From: Fluviirhizobium alvei
GTDB lineage: Bacteria; Pseudomonadota; Alphaproteobacteria; Rhizobiales; Rhizobiaceae
DNA: 64,000 nt
Assembly (NCBI RefSeq): GCF_030551875.1
Contig: NZ_JAUOZU010000017.1
Span: 62,001 to 126,000 of the forward strand
Direction: 5' to 3'
Shown here: in pieces, positions 33,948-43,195 of the stretch
Layout: every line of letters begins with the position of its first letter
How positions within the stretch are numbered: position 1 is the first letter of the stretch
Program-made: the position numbers and the translations under genes
Notes under the pieces: model-generated
The model's input: only the letters and a program-made list of their open reading frames with translations
Database searches by the model: none
Told to the model about the DNA's origin: nothing

Positions 33948-35824
33948 CCCTGCCCGAAACCAAGCCGCTGCCCGAGGATCTGTTCATCAATGGCGCCGAT
34001 GAGGTGGCAATCCGCCAGGATCTCGTCCTCGTCGCACTCGGCAAACGTCCGGCCGACCGGCTGGTCCGCGTCGGACGCCTTCTCGATGTCCATACGCGCA
34101 CCTGGCTCGAGGATCAGGAGATCGTCATCCGTGGCCGCCGCATTGCCTATACGGGACCGGCAGGCAGCTACACGGGCGCGGTCGAAGAACGGGTGCATCT
34201 GCCGCATCTGGCCGCCGTTCCCGGTTTCGGCGAGGTGCACAAGCATATCGAGAGCTCGCATCTGACGCCCGAATGGGAAGCCTCGCTGGTGCTGCCGCGC
34301 GGCAATACCTGGACCTGCGAGGCGAGCCACGAATTTTCCAATGTCGATGGACCGAACAATCTCGAATTCTGGCTGACGGCCCGCAAACATGGCTCGCCGC
34401 TCAAGATCTTCCCGCTGCCCGGCTCGGCGGTGCCCCCGACCGCCTATGAATGGGGCGGCGGCTATTTCGGCCATGACGAGCAGGCCTCCTTCCTCAAATC
34501 CTCGCTGATGGTGGCGGGCCTTGACGAGGTGATGGACTGGCCGTCGGTCTGGAATCCCGACAATCCCTCGCATGACCGGCTCTGGGGCATGATCGGCGCC
34601 ACCTTCGCGCAACGGGGTGTGGTGGAGGGGCATGGCGCCGGCCTGCGCGAAGCCCACGAGATCAATGCCTTTGCCGCTGCCGGGCTCGCGTCCGATCACG
34701 AAGCCTGGACGCCGGAAGAAGTGTTCGACAAGCTGCGGCGCGGTATCTTCATCGAAATCCGCCCGCATTCGCTGCCCGATATCATCAAGGCGCTGCTGGC
34801 GTCCGGTCTGCAGGACTGGTCTCAGATCGCCTTCACCACCGATGACCGTTCCTGCTCGGATACGCTGAAGCTTGGCGCCACCGACTATAATGCGCGTCTG
34901 GCGATCGAAAACGGGCTGGCGCAGGAAATCGCCATCCAGTGCGTCACGATCAACCCGGCCCGTCATATGCGGCTCACGCCCTGGGTCGGTTCGATCGCAC
35001 CGGGACGGTTTGCCGACTTCGTGCTGCTCGATGATATCGCCACGCTCTCGATCGCGTCGGTCTGGGCCGATGGCAAGCCGGTCTCGGAGGGCAAGACCTA
35101 TCTGCCGCCGGTGCCGACGATCGACTGGCCGGACTGGGCGACGAAAACGGTCAATATCCAGCGCCGCATGGTGGCCGAGGATTTTGCGATTGCCGCCGCA
35201 CCCGGCCGCAAGACGATGCAGGCAGCCCTTTTGCGGCCCTTCCACTGGTCGGACGAATTCATCACCGCGGAGCTGCCTGTCGAAAACGGCTGCGTCCAGC
35301 GCGACAGCAGCCGCAACATCACGAAATTCGCCATCGTCGACCGGTTCTCCGGCGAGGGGCGGACGGCAAAAATGTTCTGGCTCGGCACGGGACCCGCGAC
35401 CGAGGATTGCGCGCTTGCCTGCTCGATGGGGCATGACAAGCACAATATCTGGGTCGTCGGCTCCTCGGATTCCGCAATGGCCATGGCCGTCAATGCGCTG
35501 ATCGACAATCAGGGTGGCTGGGCGCTGGTCGATCGCGGGGTGGTGACCGCGACCGTTCGCTACGAGGTTGGTGGCCTGATGACCTGCCGCCCGGCCGAGG
35601 CCCTTCACGCCGAGATGCTGAACCTCTACAAAGCGGGCGAAAAGATCGAATGGATGTATGAGCCGACCTTTTCGCCGCGATGGTGGCCGGGATTCCCCGA
35701 AAGGCTTGCCTTTGCAACCTTGACCTGCGCACCCTGGCGCTGGGTGCTCGTCGCACCGGGGCCGCGGGCGCCGGAAGGTTTCGTCAATGTCCAGAACGGA
35801 CAGGTGCATCCGATCGTCTGGTGA
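33944..35824 (+). CDS. Adenine deaminase-like amidohydrolase
   Basis: A 626-residue amidohydrolase related to adenine deaminase (Ade, 588 residues in E. coli). Matching motifs are VHKHIESSHLTPEW (where Ade has HLHIESS, about residues 97-110), LPRGNTW, SDHEAW (Ade: CHESY), TTDDRS (Ade: CTDDRN) and the C-terminal MGHDKHNIWVVGSSD (Ade: SHDSHNIVVIGRS). It starts at TTG, seven bases after GGGAGA, in a TTGA overlap with the creatininase stop. The divergence from true Ade and the added length leave the substrate open; adenine or another aminopurine is likely. A LacI gene follows after 24 bases. Confidence 0.82.
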   Translation: MTLPETKPLPEDLFINGADEVAIRQDLVLVALGKRPADRLVRVGRLLDVHTRTWLEDQEIVIRGRRIAYTGPAGSYTGAVEERVHLPHLAAVPGFGEVHKHIESSHLTPEWEASLVLPRGNTWTCEASHEFSNVDGPNNLEFWLTARKHGSPLKIFPLPGSAVPPTAYEWGGGYFGHDEQASFLKSSLMVAGLDEVMDWPSVWNPDNPSHDRLWGMIGATFAQRGVVEGHGAGLREAHEINAFAAAGLASDHEAWTPEEVFDKLRRGIFIEIRPHSLPDIIKALLASGLQDWSQIAFTTDDRSCSDTLKLGATDYNARLAIENGLAQEIAIQCVTINPARHMRLTPWVGSIAPGRFADFVLLDDIATLSIASVWADGKPVSEGKTYLPPVPTIDWPDWATKTVNIQRRMVAEDFAIAAAPGRKTMQAALLRPFHWSDEFITAELPVENGCVQRDSSRNITKFAIVDRFSGEGRTAKMFWLGTGPATEDCALACSMGHDKHNIWVVGSSDSAMAMAVNALIDNQGGWALVDRGVVTATVRYEVGGLMTCRPAEALHAEMLNLYKAGEKIEWMYEPTFSPRWWPGFPERLAFATLTCAPWRWVLVAPGPRAPEGFVNVQNGQVHPIVW

Positions 35825-35848
35825 GCGCGATCGGACTTCGGAGGGGGC

Positions 35849-36850
35849 ATGAGCAAACCACCATCATTGCAGGATGTTGCGCGAGCCGCCAACCTGTCGC
35901 CGGCAACCGTATCGCGCTATCTGAACGGGTCTCTGGCCCTGCCGGCCGATACGTCGGCGCGCATCGATCGGGCGATTGCCGAGCTCCGGTATCAGCCCAA
36001 TCCGCATGCGCGCAGCCTCAGTCGGGGCCGGTCGGATACGATCGGGCTGGTGATTCCCGAGATCGACAATCCGTTTTTCGCCAAGCTGGCCGCCGCCATC
36101 GAGCGCCAGGCCGATGCCACGGGGCTGGCGCTGATGCTCTGTTCCAGTCTCAACCGCAAGGAACGCGAACTGCATTACATCGAACGGTTGCGTCGCAATT
36201 TCGTCGATGGGCTCCTGTTTGCCACCAACCATGTCGATACGGGTGAGCTGGTTCGCGCCATCGGCGCCAATTCCAACGTGGTGATCGTCGATGAGGATGT
36301 CGACGGGCTCGTTGCGCCGAAAGTGTTTTCGGACAATCGCGAAGGCGGGCGACTGGCGGCGGAGCATCTTCTTGCTCATGGCCACAGGAGGATGGCTTTC
36401 ATCGGCGGGCCGCAGACGATCATGAGCACGCGCGAGCGATCGGCCGGCTTCCGCGAGACTGCGATTGCCGGCGGTGCCACGGTTGCGGCAGAGTATTTCG
36501 GCTCCTATTCGATCGCCTTCGGCCGCGAGGCGGCACGCCGCTTCCTTGCCGAGCAGGAAGGCATTACCGCACTTTTCGTAGCCAGCGACGAGATTCTTTA
36601 CGGCGTGCTGGATGTGATGCGCGAAAGCGGCCTGTCGGTCGGCGATGACCTCTCGATCATCACCTATGACGATGCCGGACCGCTGGCCTTCCTCGATCCG
36701 CCGATCACGGCTGTTCGCCAGCCGATCGAAGAGATGGGGCGCAAGGCGTTCGAGGTATTGCGTGACCGGCTGAATGGAATGACCGATAATCCGGTCATTC
36801 TGCTTCCGGTCGAGTTGATCGAGCGAAAATCGGTCAAACAGCTGGTTTGA
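35849..36850 (+). CDS. LacI-family transcriptional regulator
   Basis: A 333-residue LacI-type repressor. The N-terminal helix-turn-helix is in SLQDVARAANLSPATVSRYL (about residues 5-24), with the hinge helix at RYQPNPHARSLS (about 48-59), then a periplasmic-binding-protein-like effector domain (IGLVIPEIDNPFFAKLA). The final LPVELIERKSV is typical of the family end. As last gene of the deaminase operon it probably senses a nucleobase or nucleoside and acts at the CG-centred palindrome at 32112-32125. Confidence 0.9.
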   Translation: MSKPPSLQDVARAANLSPATVSRYLNGSLALPADTSARIDRAIAELRYQPNPHARSLSRGRSDTIGLVIPEIDNPFFAKLAAAIERQADATGLALMLCSSLNRKERELHYIERLRRNFVDGLLFATNHVDTGELVRAIGANSNVVIVDEDVDGLVAPKVFSDNREGGRLAAEHLLAHGHRRMAFIGGPQTIMSTRERSAGFRETAIAGGATVAAEYFGSYSIAFGREAARRFLAEQEGITALFVASDEILYGVLDVMRESGLSVGDDLSIITYDDAGPLAFLDPPITAVRQPIEEMGRKAFEVLRDRLNGMTDNPVILLPVELIERKSVKQLV

Positions 36851-36858
36851 AAGAAGAG

Positions 36859-37356
36859 TCAGGACAGCCGAATGTTCGGCGGCGGTGAGCTGATCGAACC
36901 GAGAATGGCGAGTGCGGCCAGAGGCACTTCCTCACGGATCTGACGCAGGCTTTCCGGATCGAAATGGTGTGCAGCCCCCATCATGTTGATGAGCCCGATC
37001 GTCTGGCCCGCAAACACCACCGGCAGGTTCAGGAGCGAATAATAGTTCTGTTCGATGAAGATCTGGTAGTCGACCGGAAGCCAGACGCTGATCTCTTCCA
37101 TCGTGTTGGCAACGATCGGCTCCTGGTTCCGGAACAGTTGGCGGAACCAGACATCGTCCTTCACCTCGTCGGCGGGGCCGAGCGGATACTGTTCCTGATT
37201 GGTGGAATAGAGCCGTTCCAGACGGTTGCCGCTCTCATGCGGCGCAAGTACCGTAAAGAGATCATAGCCCGGCGATTGTTTCAGGCGTTCGGCGATCTGT
37301 TCCAGAATAGCCTGGGTGCCTTCGGCAATGACGCCGGTCCTGTCCTGTACGCTCAT
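36859..37356 (-). CDS. Stand-alone GAF-domain protein A
   Basis: A 165-residue protein that consists almost only of one GAF domain, a small-molecule sensing fold. Visible features are LFTVLAPHESGNRLERLYS, VANTMEEI, YSLLNLPVVFAGQTIGLINM and a helical end. It has a paralogue at 52954 (LFT...R.YS, VANTIEDI, NVPI...IGTLN), and each lies next to a HyuA/HyuB plus M24 module. It is co-directional with and downstream of the GntR gene, 25 bases away, so the two are probably co-transcribed. The ATG at 37356 has AAGGA upstream. A sensory or enzyme-modulating role is likely; no output domain is present. Confidence 0.78.
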   Translation of the reverse strand: MSVQDRTGVIAEGTQAILEQIAERLKQSPGYDLFTVLAPHESGNRLERLYSTNQEQYPLGPADEVKDDVWFRQLFRNQEPIVANTMEEISVWLPVDYQIFIEQNYYSLLNLPVVFAGQTIGLINMMGAAHHFDPESLRQIREEVPLAALAILGSISSPPPNIRLS

Positions 37357-37381
37357 GATGCGTCGTCCTTTTTCATGCCAA

Positions 37382-38146
37382 TCAGACCCGCGCCGAAGGC
37401 GCGAGCGCAAAACGGGTTCCGACCTTCGGTTCGAGAGAGCGCTGCACCACCCGAAGTTCCGCCATCACATGTTCGCCGGCGAGTTCTTCTGCGCGGTCGC
37501 CGTCTCCGGCGGCAATGGCTGCGGTCAGCGCTGCATGCTGGCGGATGCAATCCTGTTTCTCGGCCTCGCCGAAGATCGGGTAGTAATGAAGGAGGTGCAT
37601 GCGCCGGCCGTAATCGAGCGACAGGCGGTAGAATTTGCCAAGGAAGGCATTGCCCGAGGCGAACGATACGGCCCTGTGGAAGGCAAGATCGGCGACATTG
37701 ATGGCGGTGATATCGCCGGTTGCCGCTGCCGTTTCGTAAGCCAGCCGCTGGCGCTCGATTTCAGCGAGCGATTCCGTGTTGCGCGTCTCGGCGGCGAGCC
37801 GGGCGATCGCGCGCGACAGCAGCATCAGCGTGTCCATATATTCGTGCGAATTGCTCATCGTATGCGGGGTCACAATGGCGCTGCGGCCCGGCAGGAAGGT
37901 CACGAGATCCTCGCCGGCCAGCATCAACAGCGCTTCACGCACCGGTGTGCGCGACAGTCCGAACCGTTCGGCAAGTGCCACCTCGTCCAGCGCCGAACCC
38001 TGTTCGATCCGCAGCGACAGAATATCCTCGCGGAGATCCTCATAGACAGCGGTTGAGCCGCGGCCGCGGCGCTTTCCCGCACCTGCATCCTCGGTGTCGT
38101 CGACCGGTGTTTTGCCAACACGACTGCGCTTGCCTGCCTTGACCAT
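37382..38146 (-). CDS. GntR-family (FCD subfamily) transcriptional regulator
   Basis: A 254-residue GntR regulator. The winged helix-turn-helix is near the N-terminus (LDEVALAERFGLSRTPVREALLML, about residues 53-76; the signature part is FGLSRTPVREAL). An all-helical FCD effector domain follows with metal-site-like residues (DLAFHRAV, HAALTAAIAAGD, AGEHVMAE). The ATG at 38146 has GGAGAG eight bases upstream. It diverges from the sugar-type ABC/Hyu operon and likely represses it, with the transported compound or its product as inducer. Confidence 0.86.
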   Translation of the reverse strand: MVKAGKRSRVGKTPVDDTEDAGAGKRRGRGSTAVYEDLREDILSLRIEQGSALDEVALAERFGLSRTPVREALLMLAGEDLVTFLPGRSAIVTPHTMSNSHEYMDTLMLLSRAIARLAAETRNTESLAEIERQRLAYETAAATGDITAINVADLAFHRAVSFASGNAFLGKFYRLSLDYGRRMHLLHYYPIFGEAEKQDCIRQHAALTAAIAAGDGDRAEELAGEHVMAELRVVQRSLEPKVGTRFALAPSARV

Positions 38147-38238
38147 TATGGCTCTCCGAAATCCGTCCGGCCCCTGTTCCGGACGCATGCTTTTAAGTGT
38201 CGCGAATGCGTATTTCAACGCTCATTTCCAACACAAAA

Positions 38239-38262
38239 ATACATGTTGCATAAAGTTTGTAT
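38239..38262. promoter_or_regulatory. Possible GntR operator in the divergent region
   Basis: ATACA (38239-38243) and TGTAT (38258-38262) form an inverted repeat with 14 bases between, overlapping TATTAT (38260-38265), a likely -10 for the sugar-type ABC operon. FCD-type GntR proteins bind such short AT-rich inverted repeats. Low-complexity arms make this tentative. Confidence 0.35.
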
Positions 38263-38328
38263 TATGCCTAGGATCAATCGTCCAGAGGGAAGCCGAAAAA
38301 AATCGGCGCGGAATTAAGGAGCAGTTCA

Positions 38329-39330
38329 ATGAACAGGAAGGTTAGTCATTTCTTGGCGTCCGCAGCTGTCGCGGTGGCCGGAATTTCCGCAGCGAGCGCT
38401 GCCTATGCCGCTGATTACAAAGTCGCTTTCTTCGCATCGTCGGCGCAGAACGGCTTCAACCAGGCTATCTATGAAGGCATCGAGAAGAAGGCCAAGGAAC
38501 TCGGCGTCGAAGTCTCCATCTATGACGGTCAGTTCGATGCCGCCCTGCAGTACAGCCAGATCGAGGATGTGCTGGCCGGCAACAAGTTCGACGCCTTTAT
38601 CGTGGTGCCGAACGACACCGTCGGTATCGCCGGAGCGGTCGAGGAAGTCGGCAAGGCCGGCAAGCCGCTCGCAACCGCCCTATTCCCGATCGGTCCCGAT
38701 CTTGCCAAGCTCGAGCCGCAGGTACCGGGCGTCACTGTGACGGTCGCAAGCCCGCCGGCCGTTGGCGCCAAGGCGCAGGCTGAAAAGGTCGTCGAATTCT
38801 GCAAGGACAAGGATCCCTGCAATGTCGTCATCCTGATCGGCCAGAAGATCTATCCGTTCGACAATCTGCGTTACGAATCCTATCTCGAAGTGCTCAATGC
38901 ACAGAAGAACATCAAGGTCGTGGCAACCGGCGAAGGCAATTACGATCCGGACAAGTCGCTGACGGTGATGCAGGATATCCTGCAGGCCAACAAGGATATC
39001 CATGTCGTGCTCTCCAATGCCGACCAGCATCTCGTTGGCGCCGAAATCGCGCTCAACAATGCCGGCATCAATGTGCCCGATCTTTTCCTCTCGGGCGGCG
39101 GCGCTGCCTCGATCGCGATCGAGGCGATCCGCGAAGGCCGCTGGGACAACACGCTCGCATCCTATCCCGTGACCATGGGCAGCCTCTCGCTTGAAGCTGT
39201 CGTCAAGGCGCTCAAGAAGGAAGCCGGCCCGAGCTTCGTGAACATGGATGAAGTCGGCCCGCTGCCGGCAATCATCGACAAGGCGGTTCTCGACAAGAAC
39301 CCCGATTTCAAGGGCGAATGGGCGCAGTAA
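38329..39330 (+). CDS. Sugar-type ABC transporter substrate-binding protein (RbsB-like)
   Basis: A 333-residue periplasmic binding protein of the peripla_BP_4/RbsB family with a Sec signal (hydrophobic stretch ending AYAAD). Recognisable are SAQNGFNQAIYEGIEKKA near the start, FIVVPNDTVGIAGAVEE (about residue 90) and a two-lobe fold; Cys pairs in FCKDKDPC are unusual. It is the first gene of an operon with HyuA, HyuB, a double ATPase and a permease. The ligand is probably the substrate of the Hyu enzyme rather than ribose. A hairpin follows directly. Confidence 0.88.
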   Translation: MNRKVSHFLASAAVAVAGISAASAAYAADYKVAFFASSAQNGFNQAIYEGIEKKAKELGVEVSIYDGQFDAALQYSQIEDVLAGNKFDAFIVVPNDTVGIAGAVEEVGKAGKPLATALFPIGPDLAKLEPQVPGVTVTVASPPAVGAKAQAEKVVEFCKDKDPCNVVILIGQKIYPFDNLRYESYLEVLNAQKNIKVVATGEGNYDPDKSLTVMQDILQANKDIHVVLSNADQHLVGAEIALNNAGINVPDLFLSGGGAASIAIEAIREGRWDNTLASYPVTMGSLSLEAVVKALKKEAGPSFVNMDEVGPLPAIIDKAVLDKNPDFKGEWAQ

Positions 39331-39343
39331 GCAGCCCCGCTCC

Positions 39344-39366
39344 GATGGCCGCCATCGGCGGCCATC
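39344..39366 (+). terminator. Hairpin after the sugar-type binding-protein gene
   Basis: GATGGCCGCC (39344-39353) and GGCGGCCATC (39357-39366) form a perfect 10-bp stem around ATC, 14 bases after the stop. Few Ts follow, so it probably protects the binding-protein mRNA or causes partial termination before hyuA. Confidence 0.65.
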
Positions 39367-39407
39367 CCTTCCCGACATTTTCATGATCTGATGCTGGAGG
39401 TATGCCC

Positions 39408-41441
39408 GTGGCAGGCACGTCCTATCGCGTTTCCGCGGATATTGGCGGAACGTTCACCGACCTTGTTTTCCAGGAGGCCGAAAGCGGCCGCTGCTTTGCC
39501 TACAAGGTGCTTTCAACGCCGAAGAACCCGGCTCTCGCAGTCATCGAAGGGCTCGACAAGGCGCTTCCCGATGGTTCCGAGGCTGCCTTCTTCATTCATG
39601 GCACCACGGTCGGTCTCAACGCGGTGCTGACGCGCCGCGGTGCCAAGGTCGCGCTCCTGACCACCAAGAATTATCGCGACGTCTATACGATCCAGGGCAA
39701 TGACCGCGGTGAGATCTTCTCGATCCATTGGCGCAAGCCGAAGCCGCTGGCCGAAATCCCGGACACTTTCGTCGTCGATGAGCGGATCAGCGCCAAGGGC
39801 GAGATCGAAACCGCGCTCGATACGGCCGAGCTCGATGGTTTCATCGAAACTGTCAAGGCGCGCGCCTATGAGGCGATCGCCATCTGCTTCCTGTTCTCCT
39901 TCAAGAACCCCGCCCATGAGCTCGCAGCCGAAGCCTATCTGCGCGATCGTCTTCCGGGTGTCTCGATCACCCTGTCCCACCGCGTTTCGCCGGAATGGCG
40001 CGAATATGCCCGCACCTCGACGACGGTGATGGATGCCTATGCCGCCCCCGTCGTACGCCGCTATCTCGATACGCTGGTCGGCGAACTGAGTGGCCGGTTG
40101 GCCGGCGACAGCCAGATCCATGTGATGAAATCCAACGGCGGGGCGATGACAGCCGCTGCTGCTTCGGAAATCCCGCTGCAGACGCTCTTGTCCGGCCCGG
40201 TCGGCGGCACGATCGGCGGCCGTACGCTCTCGGAAGTCACGGGCCGCCCAAACCTCATCTGCGTCGATATGGGCGGCACCTCCTTCGATGCCTCTCTGAT
40301 CATCGACGGCCAGCCCTCATTTTCCAACGAAGCCGAGCTTGAAGGCCTGCCGATCCAGATGTCGGTGGTCGATATCCATGTCATCGGCGCCGGTGGCGGC
40401 TCGATCGCCTGGGAAGAAGCCGGGGCCGTGCGCGTCGGCCCACAATCGGCCGGTTCGGTTCCGGGCCCGGCCTGCTACGGTCGCGGCGGCGTGCAGCCGA
40501 CGGTCTCCGATGCCAATCTGGTGCTCGGGCGGCTCGATTCCGCCAATTTCGCCGGCGGTACCATGACACTCGATGTCGAAAAGGCGCGGACGGCGGTCAA
40601 GTCGCTCGGCGACCGTTTCGGCCTTTCCACCGAAGCCATGGCGCAAGGCATCATCGATATCATCAACGCCAAGATGGCCGATGCCATCCGCACGATCACG
40701 ATCCGCCGTGGCATCGATCCGCGCGATTTTGCGCTGGTTGCCTATGGCGGTGCGGGCCCTGCGCAGGCAGCGGCACTCGCCGAACAACTCGATATCGGCG
40801 AAGTCATCATTCCGGTGCTTCCGGGTGCCTTTTCGGCCTGGGGCATGCTGCAGACCGATGTGCGGCACGATTTCAAGATGACCTTCTATGGCTACTGGGA
40901 CGAGGTCGCGCCGGATGCGCTGGCCGCAGCCTTCGGCGACCTCGAGCAGAAGGGCCGCGACTTCCTGCTCAAGGAAGGGCTGGACGAGAAGGAGATCAGC
41001 TTCCAGCGCTATGCGGATTTCCGCTACCATGGCCAGGAATATGTGCTGACCATTCCGGTCACGAATGATCCGGTTGACATGCTCGGCGTGCGCAAGGCTT
41101 TCGATGAAGCCTATGATCGCCAGTACGGCCATTCGGCTCCGGAATCGCGGATGGAAGTGGCCAATCTCCGGGTCGCGGCTGTCGGTCGCCTTGTGCGTCC
41201 GGGTCTTGCCGATCCGTCCGTCAGTCCGGCATCGGCCGCGCGCAGCCGCAAGGTCTATTTCGGCGGCAAGGAGTTCGACACCGCGATCATCGACCGCGAC
41301 ACGCTCGCCATCGGCACGATCATCTCCGGTCCGGCCATCATCGAGGAAGCCACCGCGACCACGCTCGTTCCAGACGACTGGCAGGCCGAGATCATCACCG
41401 GCGGCCATATGACCCTGAACCGCAAGAAGAAGGAGGCCTGA
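39408..41441 (+). CDS. hyuA: Hydantoinase/oxoprolinase subunit A (first module)
   Basis: A 677-residue ATP-dependent HyuA subunit. The ASKHA-type phosphate-binding motif ADIGGTFTDLVF is at the N-terminus, followed by HGTTVGLNAVLTRRGAK, a second glycine motif DMGGTSFDASL (about residue 288) and VIGAGGGSIAWE. The family hydrolyses or carboxylates cyclic amides and ketones (N-methylhydantoin, 5-oxoproline, caprolactam, acetophenone). The GTG at 39408 is seven bases from GGAGG; the ATG at 39402 is too close. HyuB follows after 3 bases. No gamma subunit is present, so a carboxylase role is less likely than amide hydrolysis. Confidence 0.88.
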   Translation: MAGTSYRVSADIGGTFTDLVFQEAESGRCFAYKVLSTPKNPALAVIEGLDKALPDGSEAAFFIHGTTVGLNAVLTRRGAKVALLTTKNYRDVYTIQGNDRGEIFSIHWRKPKPLAEIPDTFVVDERISAKGEIETALDTAELDGFIETVKARAYEAIAICFLFSFKNPAHELAAEAYLRDRLPGVSITLSHRVSPEWREYARTSTTVMDAYAAPVVRRYLDTLVGELSGRLAGDSQIHVMKSNGGAMTAAAASEIPLQTLLSGPVGGTIGGRTLSEVTGRPNLICVDMGGTSFDASLIIDGQPSFSNEAELEGLPIQMSVVDIHVIGAGGGSIAWEEAGAVRVGPQSAGSVPGPACYGRGGVQPTVSDANLVLGRLDSANFAGGTMTLDVEKARTAVKSLGDRFGLSTEAMAQGIIDIINAKMADAIRTITIRRGIDPRDFALVAYGGAGPAQAAALAEQLDIGEVIIPVLPGAFSAWGMLQTDVRHDFKMTFYGYWDEVAPDALAAAFGDLEQKGRDFLLKEGLDEKEISFQRYADFRYHGQEYVLTIPVTNDPVDMLGVRKAFDEAYDRQYGHSAPESRMEVANLRVAAVGRLVRPGLADPSVSPASAARSRKVYFGGKEFDTAIIDRDTLAIGTIISGPAIIEEATATTLVPDDWQAEIITGGHMTLNRKKKEA

Positions 41442-41444
41442 GCC

Positions 41445-43160
41445 ATGACGGTCGCCACTGCCGATCCGATTACAACCGAAGTGATCCGCAATTTCGTGAT
41501 CTCCTGCGCCCAGGACATGAATGCGGCTCTCTGGCGCTCGGCCTTCTCCTCGATCATCTATGAAGGTCGCGACAGTGCCGTCGCCCTGCTTGATGAAAAG
41601 GGCAATATGCTGGGCCAGTCCACCGGCGTGCCCTTGTTCGTCGGCGCCATCGATGCCTGCGTCCGGCTGGTGCTCGAGCGCTATGGCGAGGATATCCATC
41701 CCGGCGATATCTTCATCCTCAACGACAGCTACCTGCAGGGCACCCATCTGCACGACGTGACCGCCGTCGGCCCGATGTTCTACAAGGGCGAACTCGTCGG
41801 TTTCGGCGCCGCCCGTGCGCATTGGCAGGATATCGGCGCCATCGATCCCGGCTCGACCATGGGCTCGACCTCGATCTATCACGAAGGCATCCGCCTCGGT
41901 CCGACCCGCATCGTGACCAGGGGCAAGCCGATCCCGGAATGGTACGACCTCCTGACCCGCAACACGCGCCTCAAGGAAATGACGATTGGCGATCTCAATG
42001 CCCAGATCACCTCGATCCGCACCGGCGAGCGCCGTCTGAGCCAGGTGCTCGACCGCATCGGCCCCGCGACCTATCGCGCCGCCTGCGCCAACATCTTCGA
42101 ACAGGCGCGCCTGCTCGACCGGGCCGCGATCGGCGCGCTCAAGGATGGCAGCTACTATCGCGAAGGCTATCTCGACAATGACGGTGTCACCAGCGATCCG
42201 GTCAAGGTCGCCTGCCGCATCACCATCGATGGCGAGCGCATGATCATCGATCTCACCGGCTCGTCCAGGCCGGTCCAGGGCTCGATCAATTGCGGTGCGG
42301 TGCAGACGGAATCGCTGCTGCGTCTCGCCTACAAGACCATGATCAGCCCGGAACGCGCCATCACCGGCGGCTCCTTCTCCACCATGGAGGTGGTGATCCC
42401 GGACGATTGCATGTTCAACGCTCGCGAACCCTATGCCTGCGAATGGTATTTCACCGGTCTCGGCCTTCTCGCCGACCTGATGATTTCCTGCCTCGGCGAA
42501 GCGATGCCGGAAAAGGCAACCGCTGCCCATTACGGCGATTCCATGGTGGCGGCCTTCTTCAACATGGACCCGGAAAAGGGCCAGTGGATTGCCGTGGAAC
42601 CGACTGCCGGCGGCTGGGGCGGTACCGTTGGAGCGGATGGCGAAAGCGCGCTCATCAACCTCGTCAATGGCGGTTTCCGCAACATTCCGGCCGAAGTTTA
42701 CGAGACCAAATTCCCGGTCCGCGTCGAGGAATTCTCGCTTCGGAAGGATTCCGGCGGTCCCGGCCGCTGGCGCGGCGGCCTCGGCGTCGTCCGTTCCTAT
42801 CGCTTGCTGGATGAAGCTTTCGGCGCGCTCTGGTTCGAACGGTCGCGCACGCCCGGTTGGGGCATTTCCGGTGGCCAGTCCGGCCAGGGGCCGTTCAACG
42901 AGGTCGTGCTGCCGGACGGAACCGTGGAAACGCCGCTCAAGATGCGGGCCAAGCCCTTCCCGAAGGGAACGCTCTTCATCACCCGCACCGGTGGCGGCGG
43001 TGGCTATGGCGATCCGCTCGCACGTCCCTTCGATGAAGTTCGCGACGATGTGATCCGTGGCCTTGTTTCCCGCGAGCAGGCTCTGGCACAGTATGGCGTG
43101 GCCTTCACCGATGCGCTGGATGTCGATATGGCCGCCAGCAAGCCGCGAACGGCTGCCTGA
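41445..43160 (+). CDS. hyuB: Hydantoinase/oxoprolinase subunit B (first module)
   Basis: A 571-residue HyuB subunit, partner of HyuA. Family motifs include SSIIYEGRDSAVALLD, GDIFILNDSYLQGTHLHDV (about residues 86-104), and a glycine-rich C-terminus (TRTGGGGGYGDP). It forms the ring-opening active site with HyuA-bound ATP. The start has GGAGG eight bases upstream. The ATPase gene of the sugar-type transporter follows 35 bases after its stop. Substrate unknown; a cyclic amide delivered by the RbsB-like importer is the simplest reading. Confidence 0.88.
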   Translation: MTVATADPITTEVIRNFVISCAQDMNAALWRSAFSSIIYEGRDSAVALLDEKGNMLGQSTGVPLFVGAIDACVRLVLERYGEDIHPGDIFILNDSYLQGTHLHDVTAVGPMFYKGELVGFGAARAHWQDIGAIDPGSTMGSTSIYHEGIRLGPTRIVTRGKPIPEWYDLLTRNTRLKEMTIGDLNAQITSIRTGERRLSQVLDRIGPATYRAACANIFEQARLLDRAAIGALKDGSYYREGYLDNDGVTSDPVKVACRITIDGERMIIDLTGSSRPVQGSINCGAVQTESLLRLAYKTMISPERAITGGSFSTMEVVIPDDCMFNAREPYACEWYFTGLGLLADLMISCLGEAMPEKATAAHYGDSMVAAFFNMDPEKGQWIAVEPTAGGWGGTVGADGESALINLVNGGFRNIPAEVYETKFPVRVEEFSLRKDSGGPGRWRGGLGVVRSYRLLDEAFGALWFERSRTPGWGISGGQSGQGPFNEVVLPDGTVETPLKMRAKPFPKGTLFITRTGGGGGYGDPLARPFDEVRDDVIRGLVSREQALAQYGVAFTDALDVDMAASKPRTAA

Positions 43161-43195
43161 TACCCTCGCCCGTCCCCGATGAGGAAGTTGCCCGG

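Noticed and set aside
14642-35809. Long open frames antisense to real genes, for example 21066-23399 and 33665-35809 on the minus strand and 14642-16672 on the plus strand
   Set aside because: They have Arg/His/Asp/Gly-rich, low-complexity translations without motifs or ribosome-binding sites and overlap genes with strong family matches. They are a by-product of GC-rich codon use.
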